A stretch of DNA of 13,141 bases from DATAEK01 sp036258055 (GCA_036258055.1 DATAEK010000083.1:1-13141), one strand, 5' to 3'; positions 1 to 6,737 are shown, numbered from the stretch's first letter. Notes: generated from the sequence alone by a model not told the origin. Made by a program: numbers and translations.

Positions 1-1
1 G

Positions 2-682
2 TCCAACGGCACGCTCTTCCTCGACGAGATCGGCGATCTGCGGCTCGACCTGCAGGCCAAGTTGCTGCGAGCGATCCAGGAAGGCGAGATCGAGCGCGTC
101 GGCGGCACGAAACCGATTCGCACCGAGTTCCGGCTGATCGCCGCGACCAACGTCGACCTCGAGAAAGCGGTGAAGGATGGCCGGTTCCGCGAGGACCTCT
201 TCTATCGAATCAACGTCATCCCGATCAAGATGCCGCCGCTCCGGGACCGGCTCGAGGATCTGCCGGAGCTGGCGCGGTTGTTCCTTGAACGGTACCGCGC
301 GAAGTTCCGCAAGCCCGTCCGTGGCATTTCGGATTCGGCGCTCAAAATCCTCGCCTCCTACTGGTGGCCCGGCAACATTCGCGAGCTCGAAAACCTGCTC
401 GAGCGCCTCGTCGCCGTCAGCGACAAGGAATGGATCACTGACGAGGATCTTCCACTCGAGTATCACTTCGCGAAGCTCGACTCGGGGCCGACGACCGGGG
501 AGGCGCTTTTCCAGGAGGCGTGCGATACCTTCGAGCGGAACTTCATTCTGCGCGCACTCGAGAAAGCCGATTGGAACGTGACGGCGACCGCGCGTTATCT
601 GGGCATCCCGTTGAGCACGCTCAAACACAAGATGGCGAGGCTCGACCTGCGCGACCTCGCGCGCAAGCTCCGGGGCGCCTGA
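2..682 (+). CDS. Sigma-54-dependent transcriptional activator (NtrC family), C-terminal part
   Basis: The reading frame is open from base 2, so the 5' part (any receiver domain, Walker A and the GAFTGA loop) lies outside the window. The visible AAA+ half has a Walker B region GTLFLDEIGD, a sensor I-like RLIAATN, the arginine-finger region GRFREDLFYRINV and sensor II WPGNIRELEN. A Fis-type helix-turn-helix follows near the end (NVTATARYLGIPLSTLKHKM). By family knowledge such proteins are hexameric ATPases that remodel sigma-54 RNA polymerase at -24/-12 promoters after binding upstream enhancer sites. The next gene downstream is a radical SAM maturase with a -24/-12-like sequence before it, so this is the natural candidate regulator. 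Whether it has a receiver domain and pairs with the kinase at 4624-6378 cannot be seen here. Confidence 0.93.
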   Translation, partial: SNGTLFLDEIGDLRLDLQAKLLRAIQEGEIERVGGTKPIRTEFRLIAATNVDLEKAVKDGRFREDLFYRINVIPIKMPPLRDRLEDLPELARLFLERYRAKFRKPVRGISDSALKILASYWWPGNIRELENLLERLVAVSDKEWITDEDLPLEYHFAKLDSGPTTGEALFQEACDTFERNFILRALEKADWNVTATARYLGIPLSTLKHKMARLDLRDLARKLRGA

Positions 683-693
683 CGTACTCGAGT

Positions 694-730
694 GCCGGTC
701 CGTACAGGGCCGGCCTGTCCTTCCGCTTTT
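694..730 (+). terminator. Probable intrinsic terminator after the sigma-54 activator
   Basis: GCCGGTCC (694-701) pairs with GGGCCGGC (707-714) across a 5-nt loop, giving 8 bp with one G-U pair. A pyrimidine-rich stretch with a TTTT run follows. It starts 12 nt after the activator stop codon, which is the usual place. The U-tract is interrupted, so efficiency is uncertain. Confidence 0.55.
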
Positions 731-749
731 CGCTCACATCGACGCGATC

Positions 750-776
750 GGCCAATTCGTTGGCCTGCGCGGCCAA
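750..776. promoter_or_regulatory. Three alternating GGCCAA/TTGGCC half-sites, candidate enhancer for the activator
   Basis: GGCCAA (750-755), TTGGCC (760-765) and GGCCAA (771-776) form two overlapping inverted repeats with 4-nt and 5-nt spacers. They lie about 165-190 nt upstream of the -24/-12-like element at 942-956, a typical distance for sigma-54 enhancer sites. The pattern is directly visible; that it binds the upstream activator is inference. It could also act as a second RNA hairpin behind the terminator. Confidence 0.35.
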
Positions 777-941
777 TCTATTAGCCATTGCGGCGTTGCG
801 TGTGCGGGTTGATGCGCGATATCGGCCCACAAGTTCTTGTATATCTTCGTCCTAAACAGTCCGTCCGACATTTCTGAATTCTTGTGATTGCCGCACACTC
901 GCGCCGGCGATACGACTCTTTGGACAGTTTTTGGCCGCCTC

Positions 942-956
942 GGAATATCGGTTGCA
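942..956 (+). promoter_or_regulatory. Candidate sigma-54 (-24/-12) promoter for the radical SAM/precursor operon
   Basis: A GG dinucleotide (942-943) is followed after exactly 10 nt by GC (954-955) within TTGCA, matching the required -24/-12 spacing and the -12 consensus. The -24 side (CGGAA) is only a partial match to TGGCA. A second, weaker candidate with the same spacing begins at TGGACA (921-926). Initiation would fall near 967, leaving about 70 nt of leader before the ATG at 1038. Support comes from the adjacent sigma-54 activator gene; a chance match is possible. Confidence 0.4.
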
Positions 957-1037
957 ATTTTGCCCAAATGGGGCTGGGACTGTCGGCCCTTTCCAGACAA
1001 CACCGCGACGTCATTTTGCCGTTCGGGGAGGAGAGTC

Positions 1038-2462
1038 ATGCAACCCTCGATGTTCAACGTGCGTGTACCGCTCGACGACCGCGACGAAGTGTTCCTGATG
1101 AACACGTTCACGGATGCGCAGTTGATCGTGTCGCGAGACGTGGCGGACCTCCTCGATCGAGTCGCGTATGGGAATCGTACGTTCTCCGCTGAGGAGCACG
1201 AGGCCGTCTCCGCCCTGTGGGATAACGGCTTTCTCGTCGAGGACCGGCAATCGGATCATCAACGACTCGAAGAGTTCTTCGAGAACGTGCGTGAAGACCG
1301 GGACCAGCTGCGGGTGACGGTCCTCACGACGCTGCAGTGCAATTTCGCCTGCGACTACTGCATTCAAGGGGATCACGGCGACTACAACAAGCACGCGGCC
1401 AAGATGTCGCTCGAAACGGCGGCGCGCGTCGCCGAGTGGACCGAGTCGCGGATGGATGCGGTTCTGCCCGCGCGGTTCCACCTGACGTTTTTCGGGGGCG
1501 AGCCGCTCCTCAATCTGCCGGTCGTCTACTACCTCGCCGAGCGGCTGTGGAACAGCTGCCAGACGCGCGGCATGCAGATGACGATCAACATCATCACGAA
1601 CGGGCTGCTCATGACGCCGGCGGTCGCCGACCGGTTGCTGCCCTTCGGTCTCAACGGCGTCAAAATCACCCTCGACGGCGATCGCGAGACGCACGACCGG
1701 ATGCGGCCGCTTCGAGGCGGTCAAGGGACGTTCGACAAGATCATCCGCAACGTCCGCGCGATCGCCGGCCGCTGCCGCGTGGCCATCGGCGGCAACTTCG
1801 ACGAGAGCTCCGTCGACAGTTACCCGGCGCTCCTCGATTTCCTGCGCGAGCAGGAATTCGCCGACAAGCTCGTGAAGGTGGCATTCAAGCCGATCATCCG
1901 CTCGCCGCAGGCCACGGAGCCCGCCAGGCCGAAAGGATTCATCCCCCTCACCGCGGTCAGCGCCGGAAACAAGCCGCTGAACGGCACCTGCATGACGTCG
2001 ACCGGCGGCGGCACGAGCGCCTGCGACACCTGCCACTTCCTCGACGAGAAGATGACGTTCCTGCGTGACGAGACCACCCGCCGCGGTTTCCCGACGACGG
2101 ACGGCGTCCACATGGGACCGTGCGAGATTCATCGCCGACACGCCCACACGATCGGCCCGGACGGATCGCTCTACGCCTGCCCGGGCTTTGCTGGCGATGC
2201 ACCGTCGTCGACCGGCCACATCGACGGGCGCCAGGACACGTGGCGCAACCGTTCCGCGGAGCGCTTCGAAAGGCTGCGCGCGTGGGACGACTGCCGGGAC
2301 TGCGCGTTCATTCCCGTTTGCGCCGGCGGCTGCACCGTCGCCGCGCATACCGAGCTCGGGGATCTCAACAAACCGAACTGTCACAAACCCAGCTTCGAAG
2401 CCGGCCTGATCTCCCTGGCGCACAGGGCGGCCGCGCAGCAGGAGCCCGCGCTGATCGGTTAA
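1038..2462 (+). CDS. Radical SAM/SPASM peptide maturase (RiPP-type)
   Basis: This 474-aa protein probably modifies the short peptides encoded just downstream. ATG 1038 is chosen because GGGGAGGAG sits four bases before it; a longer frame back to 888 has no such site. Residues 1-90 form an N-terminal region that could recognise a leader peptide. The radical SAM core carries the 4Fe-4S motif C101-x3-C105-x2-C108, GGEP at 153-156 and a later TLDG segment at 211-214. The C-terminus fits the SPASM pattern: C362, GSLYAC ending at C381, C419-x2-C422-x5-C428-x3-C432, then C448, giving ligands for two auxiliary 4Fe-4S clusters. C318, C329 and C332 lie in an insert between core and SPASM and are not part of that pattern. 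Family knowledge says SPASM enzymes with adjacent small ORFs install C-C, C-S or similar crosslinks on ribosomal peptides. Which bond is made here cannot be read from the sequence. Confidence 0.93.
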   Translation: MQPSMFNVRVPLDDRDEVFLMNTFTDAQLIVSRDVADLLDRVAYGNRTFSAEEHEAVSALWDNGFLVEDRQSDHQRLEEFFENVREDRDQLRVTVLTTLQCNFACDYCIQGDHGDYNKHAAKMSLETAARVAEWTESRMDAVLPARFHLTFFGGEPLLNLPVVYYLAERLWNSCQTRGMQMTINIITNGLLMTPAVADRLLPFGLNGVKITLDGDRETHDRMRPLRGGQGTFDKIIRNVRAIAGRCRVAIGGNFDESSVDSYPALLDFLREQEFADKLVKVAFKPIIRSPQATEPARPKGFIPLTAVSAGNKPLNGTCMTSTGGGTSACDTCHFLDEKMTFLRDETTRRGFPTTDGVHMGPCEIHRRHAHTIGPDGSLYACPGFAGDAPSSTGHIDGRQDTWRNRSAERFERLRAWDDCRDCAFIPVCAGGCTVAAHTELGDLNKPNCHKPSFEAGLISLAHRAAAQQEPALIG

Positions 2463-2492
2463 TCGGCAACCTCAACCCTGTTGGAGGACACC

Positions 2493-2579
2493 ATGAAGAG
2501 CGGCAAGAACACGGACAAGACGAAGAAGAGCACGTTGCGCCCCTGGCTGGTGGACGTCATCGTCGACCAGCTCCGGTAA
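2493..2579 (+). CDS. Putative RiPP precursor peptide 1 (28 aa, PWLVD core)
   Basis: This ORF begins 30 nt after the maturase stop with a strong GGAGG five bases before the ATG. The first half is Lys/Thr/Ser-rich (KNTDKTKKST) and the second half is LRPWLVDVIVDQLR. It shares PW(M/L)VD, at residues 17-21, with the two peptides downstream, and all three have a Lys-rich N-terminal half. It has no cysteine, so a modification common to all three would more likely involve Trp18, Asp21 or the aliphatic residues between them. No double-glycine cleavage site or signal peptide is visible. The precursor role is inferred from position, size, ribosome binding site and the shared motif. Confidence 0.8.
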   Translation: MKSGKNTDKTKKSTLRPWLVDVIVDQLR

Positions 2580-2619
2580 CTCGATTCCTGTTGGTTGATT
2601 CATCTCGAGGAGAGCGCCG

Positions 2620-2712
2620 ATGAAAATTCAGGTTGTGAAAAAGGGAACGTCCAAGGTGAAGACCATGAGCATCTGCCCGTGGATGGTCGACGAGCCACCG
2701 GCGGGCAAGTGA
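2620..2712 (+). CDS. Putative RiPP precursor peptide 2 (30 aa, CPWMVD core)
   Basis: GAGGAG (2607-2612) precedes the ATG by 7 nt, and the gene lies 40 nt after peptide 1. The N-terminal leader-like part MKIQVVKKGTSKVKTM is basic, and the C-terminal part is SICPWMVDEPPAGK. Cys19, Trp21, Asp24 and the PP pair are the candidate substrate positions. Peptide 3 is nearly identical at protein level, yet nine codons differ silently and only two differ in amino acid (Ser11/Thr, Gly29/Ser), apart from a one-residue C-terminal extension. That bias toward silent change is good evidence that this is translated and under selection. It is presumably the substrate of the maturase at 1038-2462. Confidence 0.85.
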   Translation: MKIQVVKKGTSKVKTMSICPWMVDEPPAGK

Positions 2713-2758
2713 TCGATTCCAGCACCAACTCTGACTCTTTCAGCTGCGAAAGGACGTC

Positions 2759-2854
2759 ATGAAAATCCAGGTTGTCAAGAAGGGCACGACCAAGGTCAAG
2801 ACGATGAGCATCTGCCCGTGGATGGTGGACGAGCCGCCGGCCTCCAAGAACTAG
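2759..2854 (+). CDS. Putative RiPP precursor peptide 3 (31 aa, CPWMVD core)
   Basis: AAAGGA lies four bases before the ATG, and the gene starts 46 nt after peptide 2. It repeats the same design, with a basic start MKIQVVKKGTTKVKTM followed by SICPWMVDEPPASKN. It is the second copy of a tandem duplication and is the last gene before a perfect 9-bp hairpin, so it likely ends the maturase-precursor transcript. Having several near-identical precursors behind one maturase is common in RiPP loci. No transporter or peptidase gene is adjacent, so how the product leaves the cell, if it does, is not visible. Confidence 0.85.
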   Translation: MKIQVVKKGTTKVKTMSICPWMVDEPPASKN

Positions 2855-2866
2855 GCGGTGAGACAT

Positions 2867-2910
2867 GCCCGTTGCTGCTGGCTCATCGCAACGGGCCTCT
2901 CCTTCCCTTC
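2867..2910 (+). terminator. Terminator or attenuator after the precursor genes
   Basis: GCCCGTTGC (2867-2875) and GCAACGGGC (2888-2896) form a perfect 9-bp stem with a 12-nt loop, followed by the pyrimidine-rich CTCTCCTTCCCTTC. It lies 12 nt after the stop of peptide 3. The tail lacks a continuous T run, so it may be partial and let some transcription through into the binding-protein gene. Alternatively it could act as a 3' stabilising hairpin that raises precursor mRNA levels. Confidence 0.6.
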
Positions 2911-3025
2911 GGCCGTTCCAACACGACTTCGGCCTCGACCGAGCTGAAGCGTTCTAAGCTGCGCCGTGGCCTTGCCGATAACTAGGCAAAGTCCGCCGGC
3001 GGGACCCTGCCACCTCTAAAGGCAG

Positions 3026-4627
3026 GTGCCCGAAGATCCGGTTTGTGGCACAGTAGTAGACCTTCAGGTTGTGGTGGACCCACGACTCGACCAACACAAT
3101 CGACCGCTGCCTTACCTGGTCTGGGGCACTCTCGCCGCGGCATTTCTAGCGGTCTGGGTATCGGCCTGCCAGCGGAGCGCACCGGCTTCGGCCACGGCGC
3201 CGACTGTTCTCACCATCGGCACCGCGTTTCCGCCGATGATCGACCCCTCGGTCGGCACGAGGGCCGTCGCCCTCGGCCTGACCGCCGAATCAGCGGTGTC
3301 GATCGGGCAGGACGGGCGGCCGGTTCCGCGTGCGGCTGACTGGACGTGGGCATCGGACCGGTTGGGCCTCACCCTGCATCTCAAGCCCGGGATCAAGTTC
3401 CACGACGGGACGCCGCTGACCAACACGATCGCCGCAGAGATCCTGCGAAAAGCTCTCGTTCAGAAGAAGGGAGGCGTCAGCACGACCGTCAACTCGATCG
3501 AGGCCGTCGGCCCATCCGACATCCTCGTTCGTACGTCGCAACCTGAAGGCTTCCTGCTGTCCGATCTCGCGGCCAACGATTTCAGACTGCCCGGAAACCC
3601 CACGGTCAGCATCGGACCCTTCAAGATGGAATCGAACGGCGCACCGATCGTGCTGCGCGCCTTCGACGATTACCGGCTCGGACGTCCGAAGATCGATCAG
3701 ATCGAAATCCGCGCCTACGCCACGCAGCGTGCGAGCTGGGTCGCGCTCATGCGGGGCGAGATCAACATGCTCCACGACGTCAGCCGCGACGGCGTGGAGT
3801 TCGTCGAGGCCGAGTCGAGCCTGCAGACCCATTCGTTCCTGCGCCCCTACTACGTGGCGTTGGCGTTCAACCTCAGGCACCCTATTCTCGGAAAGAAGGA
3901 AGTCCGGCAAGCGTTGAACGAGGCGGTGAACCGGGATCAGATCATCAACACGGCCATGCGCAAACGGGCCGACACTGCGAACGGTCCGGTCTGGCCGCAA
4001 CACTGGGCGTATGTTCCCGGCGGAAAGGGCTACAGTCAGGACGCCGACAGCGCGCGCATGCGCCTCGATGCGGTGGGTCTGACCGAGGGACGTGAACAGT
4101 CTGCCGGCGGCATGCCGAGCCGGTTTCACTTCACCTGCCTTGTTCCCTCCGACGCACCGCAATTCGACCGAATCGCGTTGCTGCTCCAAAAACAGCTCTT
4201 CGACGTCGGCGTCGACATGGAGGTCGAGCTGGCGTCGTTCTCGGACATCACGGTGAAGAGGCTCCAATCGGGACAGTTCGACGCGGCGCTCATCGAGTTC
4301 ACCTCATCGAGATCGCTGAGTTACAACTATTTGTTCTGGCATTCGCCGCCACCTGGTGCCAAACCGATGCTCAACACCGGTTACAAGGCGGCAGATGACG
4401 CGCTCGATCGTCTTCGCAAGGCGATCAGCGACGACGAGGTCCGCTCGGCCGTGGCGGACCTGCAGCAAACGATGCACGACGATCCACCGGCGCTCTTCCT
4501 CGCCTGGACCAAGATCGCACGGGCGCTGAGCAAGGACTTCCTGGTCCCTGACGAGGGGCAACGGGACATCCTCGGCACTATCCGTCTCTGGCAGCCCCTG
4601 TCACCGCAGCAGCGCGCCGCCCGATGA
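3026..4627 (+). CDS. Family-5 extracellular solute-binding lipoprotein (peptide/oligopeptide type)
   Basis: This 533-aa protein resembles OppA/DppA-type binding proteins (SBP_bac_5): LHLKPGIKFHDGTPLT and KEVRQALNEAVNRDQI are typical family segments. The N-terminus has a hydrophobic stretch (about residues 30-47) ending in VSAC, a plausible lipobox with Cys48 as the lipidated residue, so it should be anchored outside the inner membrane. GTG 3026 is preceded at 3 nt by AAAGG; GTG codons at 3071 and 3074 are alternatives that would give a more normal signal-peptide length. No ABC permease or ATPase gene is beside it. Its stop overlaps the start of the histidine kinase gene, suggesting that it serves as a ligand-binding partner for that sensor rather than as part of an importer. 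The ligand is unknown; a peptide, perhaps the product of the neighbouring maturase, is an inference. Confidence 0.88.
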   Translation: MPEDPVCGTVVDLQVVVDPRLDQHNRPLPYLVWGTLAAAFLAVWVSACQRSAPASATAPTVLTIGTAFPPMIDPSVGTRAVALGLTAESAVSIGQDGRPVPRAADWTWASDRLGLTLHLKPGIKFHDGTPLTNTIAAEILRKALVQKKGGVSTTVNSIEAVGPSDILVRTSQPEGFLLSDLAANDFRLPGNPTVSIGPFKMESNGAPIVLRAFDDYRLGRPKIDQIEIRAYATQRASWVALMRGEINMLHDVSRDGVEFVEAESSLQTHSFLRPYYVALAFNLRHPILGKKEVRQALNEAVNRDQIINTAMRKRADTANGPVWPQHWAYVPGGKGYSQDADSARMRLDAVGLTEGREQSAGGMPSRFHFTCLVPSDAPQFDRIALLLQKQLFDVGVDMEVELASFSDITVKRLQSGQFDAALIEFTSSRSLSYNYLFWHSPPPGAKPMLNTGYKAADDALDRLRKAISDDEVRSAVADLQQTMHDDPPALFLAWTKIARALSKDFLVPDEGQRDILGTIRLWQPLSPQQRAAR

Positions 4628-6378
4628 GAAGGATCACGTCCCGTTTCGTCATGCTGATCGCGACGGCCGCGATCGCGCCGCTCCTCACCTACGGCGTCGT
4701 GTCGGTCCAGCAACTGCGAAGGGGAACTCAGCAATCCGTTTCCGAGGGGAATCTCCGAGTCGCGCGTCAAGCGGCCGAACAGATTCGCCAGTACATCCTG
4801 CACAACGAACGCGTCCTCCGCTCGGCGGGTGTCGAGCTGCGGACGCAGGGACTGCAGCCATGGCAGCGGTCGCGCATCCTGAAAGATTACGTCCTCGACT
4901 TTCCGGAGTTTCGCGAGATCTCGCTCTTCGATGTCGGCGGCCGCACGCTGGCCACGAGCCGGTTCGGAGCACCGCATAACAGCATCCCGGAAGCGGGTGC
5001 CGCGGGCGCGGACGGCTTCTACATCGCGCCGCTGCGCGTGGACGACGACAACCTGCCGACGACGACCATAGCAGCTCGATTGACCCCCAGCGATCCGAGA
5101 TCGGGATGGGTCGTGGCTGAAATCGCTCTTGAAGAACTGTGGCGAATGGTCGATCGGATCAGGGTGGGGGACAACGGCTACGCGTTGCTCATCGCCGACG
5201 AGCTCAGGCTCGTCGCCCATGGCGATCCCGACAAGAAGCGGTTCATCGCACTGCCCCCGAAGGGGCCCACGAACGAACAGCAACTCGCAGCCGCCATCAG
5301 GTCGAACGCGAACGCGTCGTCGGCGCAAGCGTTCCCCGACGAGTTCGGCGAGGAGGTCCTGGCCGTCGGCGCGCCCGTGCAGGATTTGAATTGGGTCGTG
5401 CTCGTCGAACAGCCGACAGCGGAGGCCTACAGCCTCGCGACGCGGCTCGTTCGCAACCTCCTCTTCGTCATCGGCGCAGCGCTGCTCGGCACGGTCCTCC
5501 TCGGCTGGTTCTGGGGCCGGTCCTTCATCACCCGCATCTTCGCGCTCACGCGCGCCACCCGCGCGATCGCCGAAGGCCGGCTCGACGAGCGCGTCGCGCT
5601 CTCAGGACGGGACGAGATCCACCAGCTTGGCGACGCCTTCAACTCGATGGCCGACCGCCTGGTGCAGCTGCAGGAGGACGTCCGCAAACAGGAACGCCAG
5701 GCGATGTTCGGGCGCATCGCCGCCGGGCTCGTGCACGACCTGTCGCATCCCATCCAGAACATCGGCAACAGCTGCAAGCTGATTCAGAAGATGTTCGACG
5801 ACCTGGAGTATCGCGATACGTTCAAGCGGACGGTCGAGCGCGAGATGGTCGTGATCAAGCGCGTGCTCGACGATCTGCGCAACATCGCGCGGCCCATTCC
5901 GTTGGAGCGCTTCCCGGTCGAAGTCGACCGCTCGATCGCCGAGGTCGTGGATTCGATGCAGCAGCACGCCGAGACCGCCGGCATCACGCTGCGCGCCGAG
6001 CTCGGTACGCACGGCGCCTATATCGAAGGCGACGTCTTCGCGCTCGGCCGTGTCTACAGGAACCTGATCATCAACGCCATCCAGGCCACGGCGCCCGGCG
6101 GCCTGGTCGTCGTCGCTTCGCAGAACCACGGAGAGATGGTGCAGGTCCGGGTGTACGACACGGGCTGCGGCATTCCGCCCGACCGGCTCGCGGCCATCTT
6201 CGAGGACTTCGTGACGACCAAGCGCCGCGGTCTGGGCCTCGGTCTCGCCATCTCGAAGAAGATCGTCGAGCAGCTGGGCGGCCAGATCTCGGTAGCGAGC
6301 GAGGTCGGCAAGGGCACGACGTTCGTCCTCGAGTTCCCACGTACGCGCGCGAAGCCGATCGCGCTCGTGGCGGGCTGA
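4624..6378 (+). CDS. Membrane sensor histidine kinase (Cache-like sensor, HAMP, HisKA/HATPase)
   Basis: This 584-aa kinase starts at an ATGA overlap with the stop of the binding-protein gene, implying coupled translation. TM1 is at about 7-29. An extracytoplasmic region to about 272 contains features resembling a Cache sensor domain, and TM2 is at about 275-300. HAMP follows, with RLDERVALSGRDEIHQLGDA, then a short helical linker. The H-box is LVHDLSHPIQNI with H371 as the likely phosphorylated residue. The ATPase part has an N-box NLIINAIQA (N484), G1 DTGCGIP (D512) and G2 GLGLGLAISKK (from about 536). Family knowledge places such kinases upstream of NtrC-type regulators. The only regulator in view is the sigma-54 activator at the left edge, which is a reasonable but unproven partner. 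No receiver domain is fused. Confidence 0.93.
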   Translation: MRRITSRFVMLIATAAIAPLLTYGVVSVQQLRRGTQQSVSEGNLRVARQAAEQIRQYILHNERVLRSAGVELRTQGLQPWQRSRILKDYVLDFPEFREISLFDVGGRTLATSRFGAPHNSIPEAGAAGADGFYIAPLRVDDDNLPTTTIAARLTPSDPRSGWVVAEIALEELWRMVDRIRVGDNGYALLIADELRLVAHGDPDKKRFIALPPKGPTNEQQLAAAIRSNANASSAQAFPDEFGEEVLAVGAPVQDLNWVVLVEQPTAEAYSLATRLVRNLLFVIGAALLGTVLLGWFWGRSFITRIFALTRATRAIAEGRLDERVALSGRDEIHQLGDAFNSMADRLVQLQEDVRKQERQAMFGRIAAGLVHDLSHPIQNIGNSCKLIQKMFDDLEYRDTFKRTVEREMVVIKRVLDDLRNIARPIPLERFPVEVDRSIAEVVDSMQQHAETAGITLRAELGTHGAYIEGDVFALGRVYRNLIINAIQATAPGGLVVVASQNHGEMVQVRVYDTGCGIPPDRLAAIFEDFVTTKRRGLGLGLAISKKIVEQLGGQISVASEVGKGTTFVLEFPRTRAKPIALVAG

Positions 6379-6459
6379 GCGTCGGGTGTGGAACAGGTAT
6401 TGATACGGAAAGATCGAACGTAGACGACGGCCTCGCGTCGGACGAGGGAGAGTACGGCG

Positions 6460-6705
6460 ATGTTTCGAAAACTGGTGAAGACCGCAGCGATCGAGATCGA
6501 CGGACAGAGCTATCCGCTGAGGTATTTCGAGCAGAAGACTGCGCGGGGCGCACGACGCTACAGCTGTGAGGTGCTGCTGGGATCGACCGATCGGATCATC
6601 CTGGATGACGACTCGCTCGCCAGCCTCGAATCCCGGGTCACCAGTCTGGCGCCGGCAACGATCTACAGCCGCGCGCTCGCCGGTAATCCGCCGGCCGCGG
6701 CGTAG
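6460..6705 (+). CDS. Hypothetical protein, 81 aa
   Basis: I do not recognise this protein. ATG 6460 is preceded by the purine-rich GAGGGAGAG about 8-10 nt upstream, and the frame runs to a stop just before the strong hairpin at 6738-6783. The first 65 residues look like a small mixed alpha/beta fold, with alternating hydrophobic strands (EIDGQSYPLRYFEQK, RRYSCEVLLGSTDRIILDD), and the last 15 are Ala/Pro-rich and probably disordered. There are no membrane segments and a single Cys. It lies 81 nt after the kinase gene on the same strand and may be co-transcribed with it, but nothing ties it functionally to the cassette. Confidence 0.6.
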   Translation: MFRKLVKTAAIEIDGQSYPLRYFEQKTARGARRYSCEVLLGSTDRIILDDDSLASLESRVTSLAPATIYSRALAGNPPAAA

Positions 6706-6737
6706 GCGAAGGCGCACCACTCCCCGCAAAACACAAA

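Noticed and set aside
888..1037. N-terminal extension of the radical SAM frame to 888
   Set aside because: It lacks a ribosome-binding site and runs through the promoter-like region, whereas ATG 1038 has a strong GGGGAGGAG site and begins the family-like sequence.
1011..2423. 470-codon open frame on the minus strand opposite the maturase
   Set aside because: Its Arg/Val/Ala-rich translation has no recognisable motif; it is a GC-rich shadow of the maturase gene.
2960..3030. Possible cyclic-dinucleotide (GEMM-like) riboswitch because of GGCAAAG followed by a G-rich stem
   Set aside because: The paired first stem with its GAAA-type loop and the second conserved half are missing; only short chance-level motifs match.
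3026..4627. Binding protein as an ordinary nutrient importer component
   Set aside because: Not excluded, but not adopted as the main reading because no permease or ATPase gene is adjacent and the gene is coupled to a kinase.
5139..6729. Long alternative frames on both strands across the kinase gene (5139-6569 plus, 5602-6729 minus)
   Set aside because: The translations are Arg-rich low-complexity sequence with no domain; the kinase frame carries all the conserved boxes.
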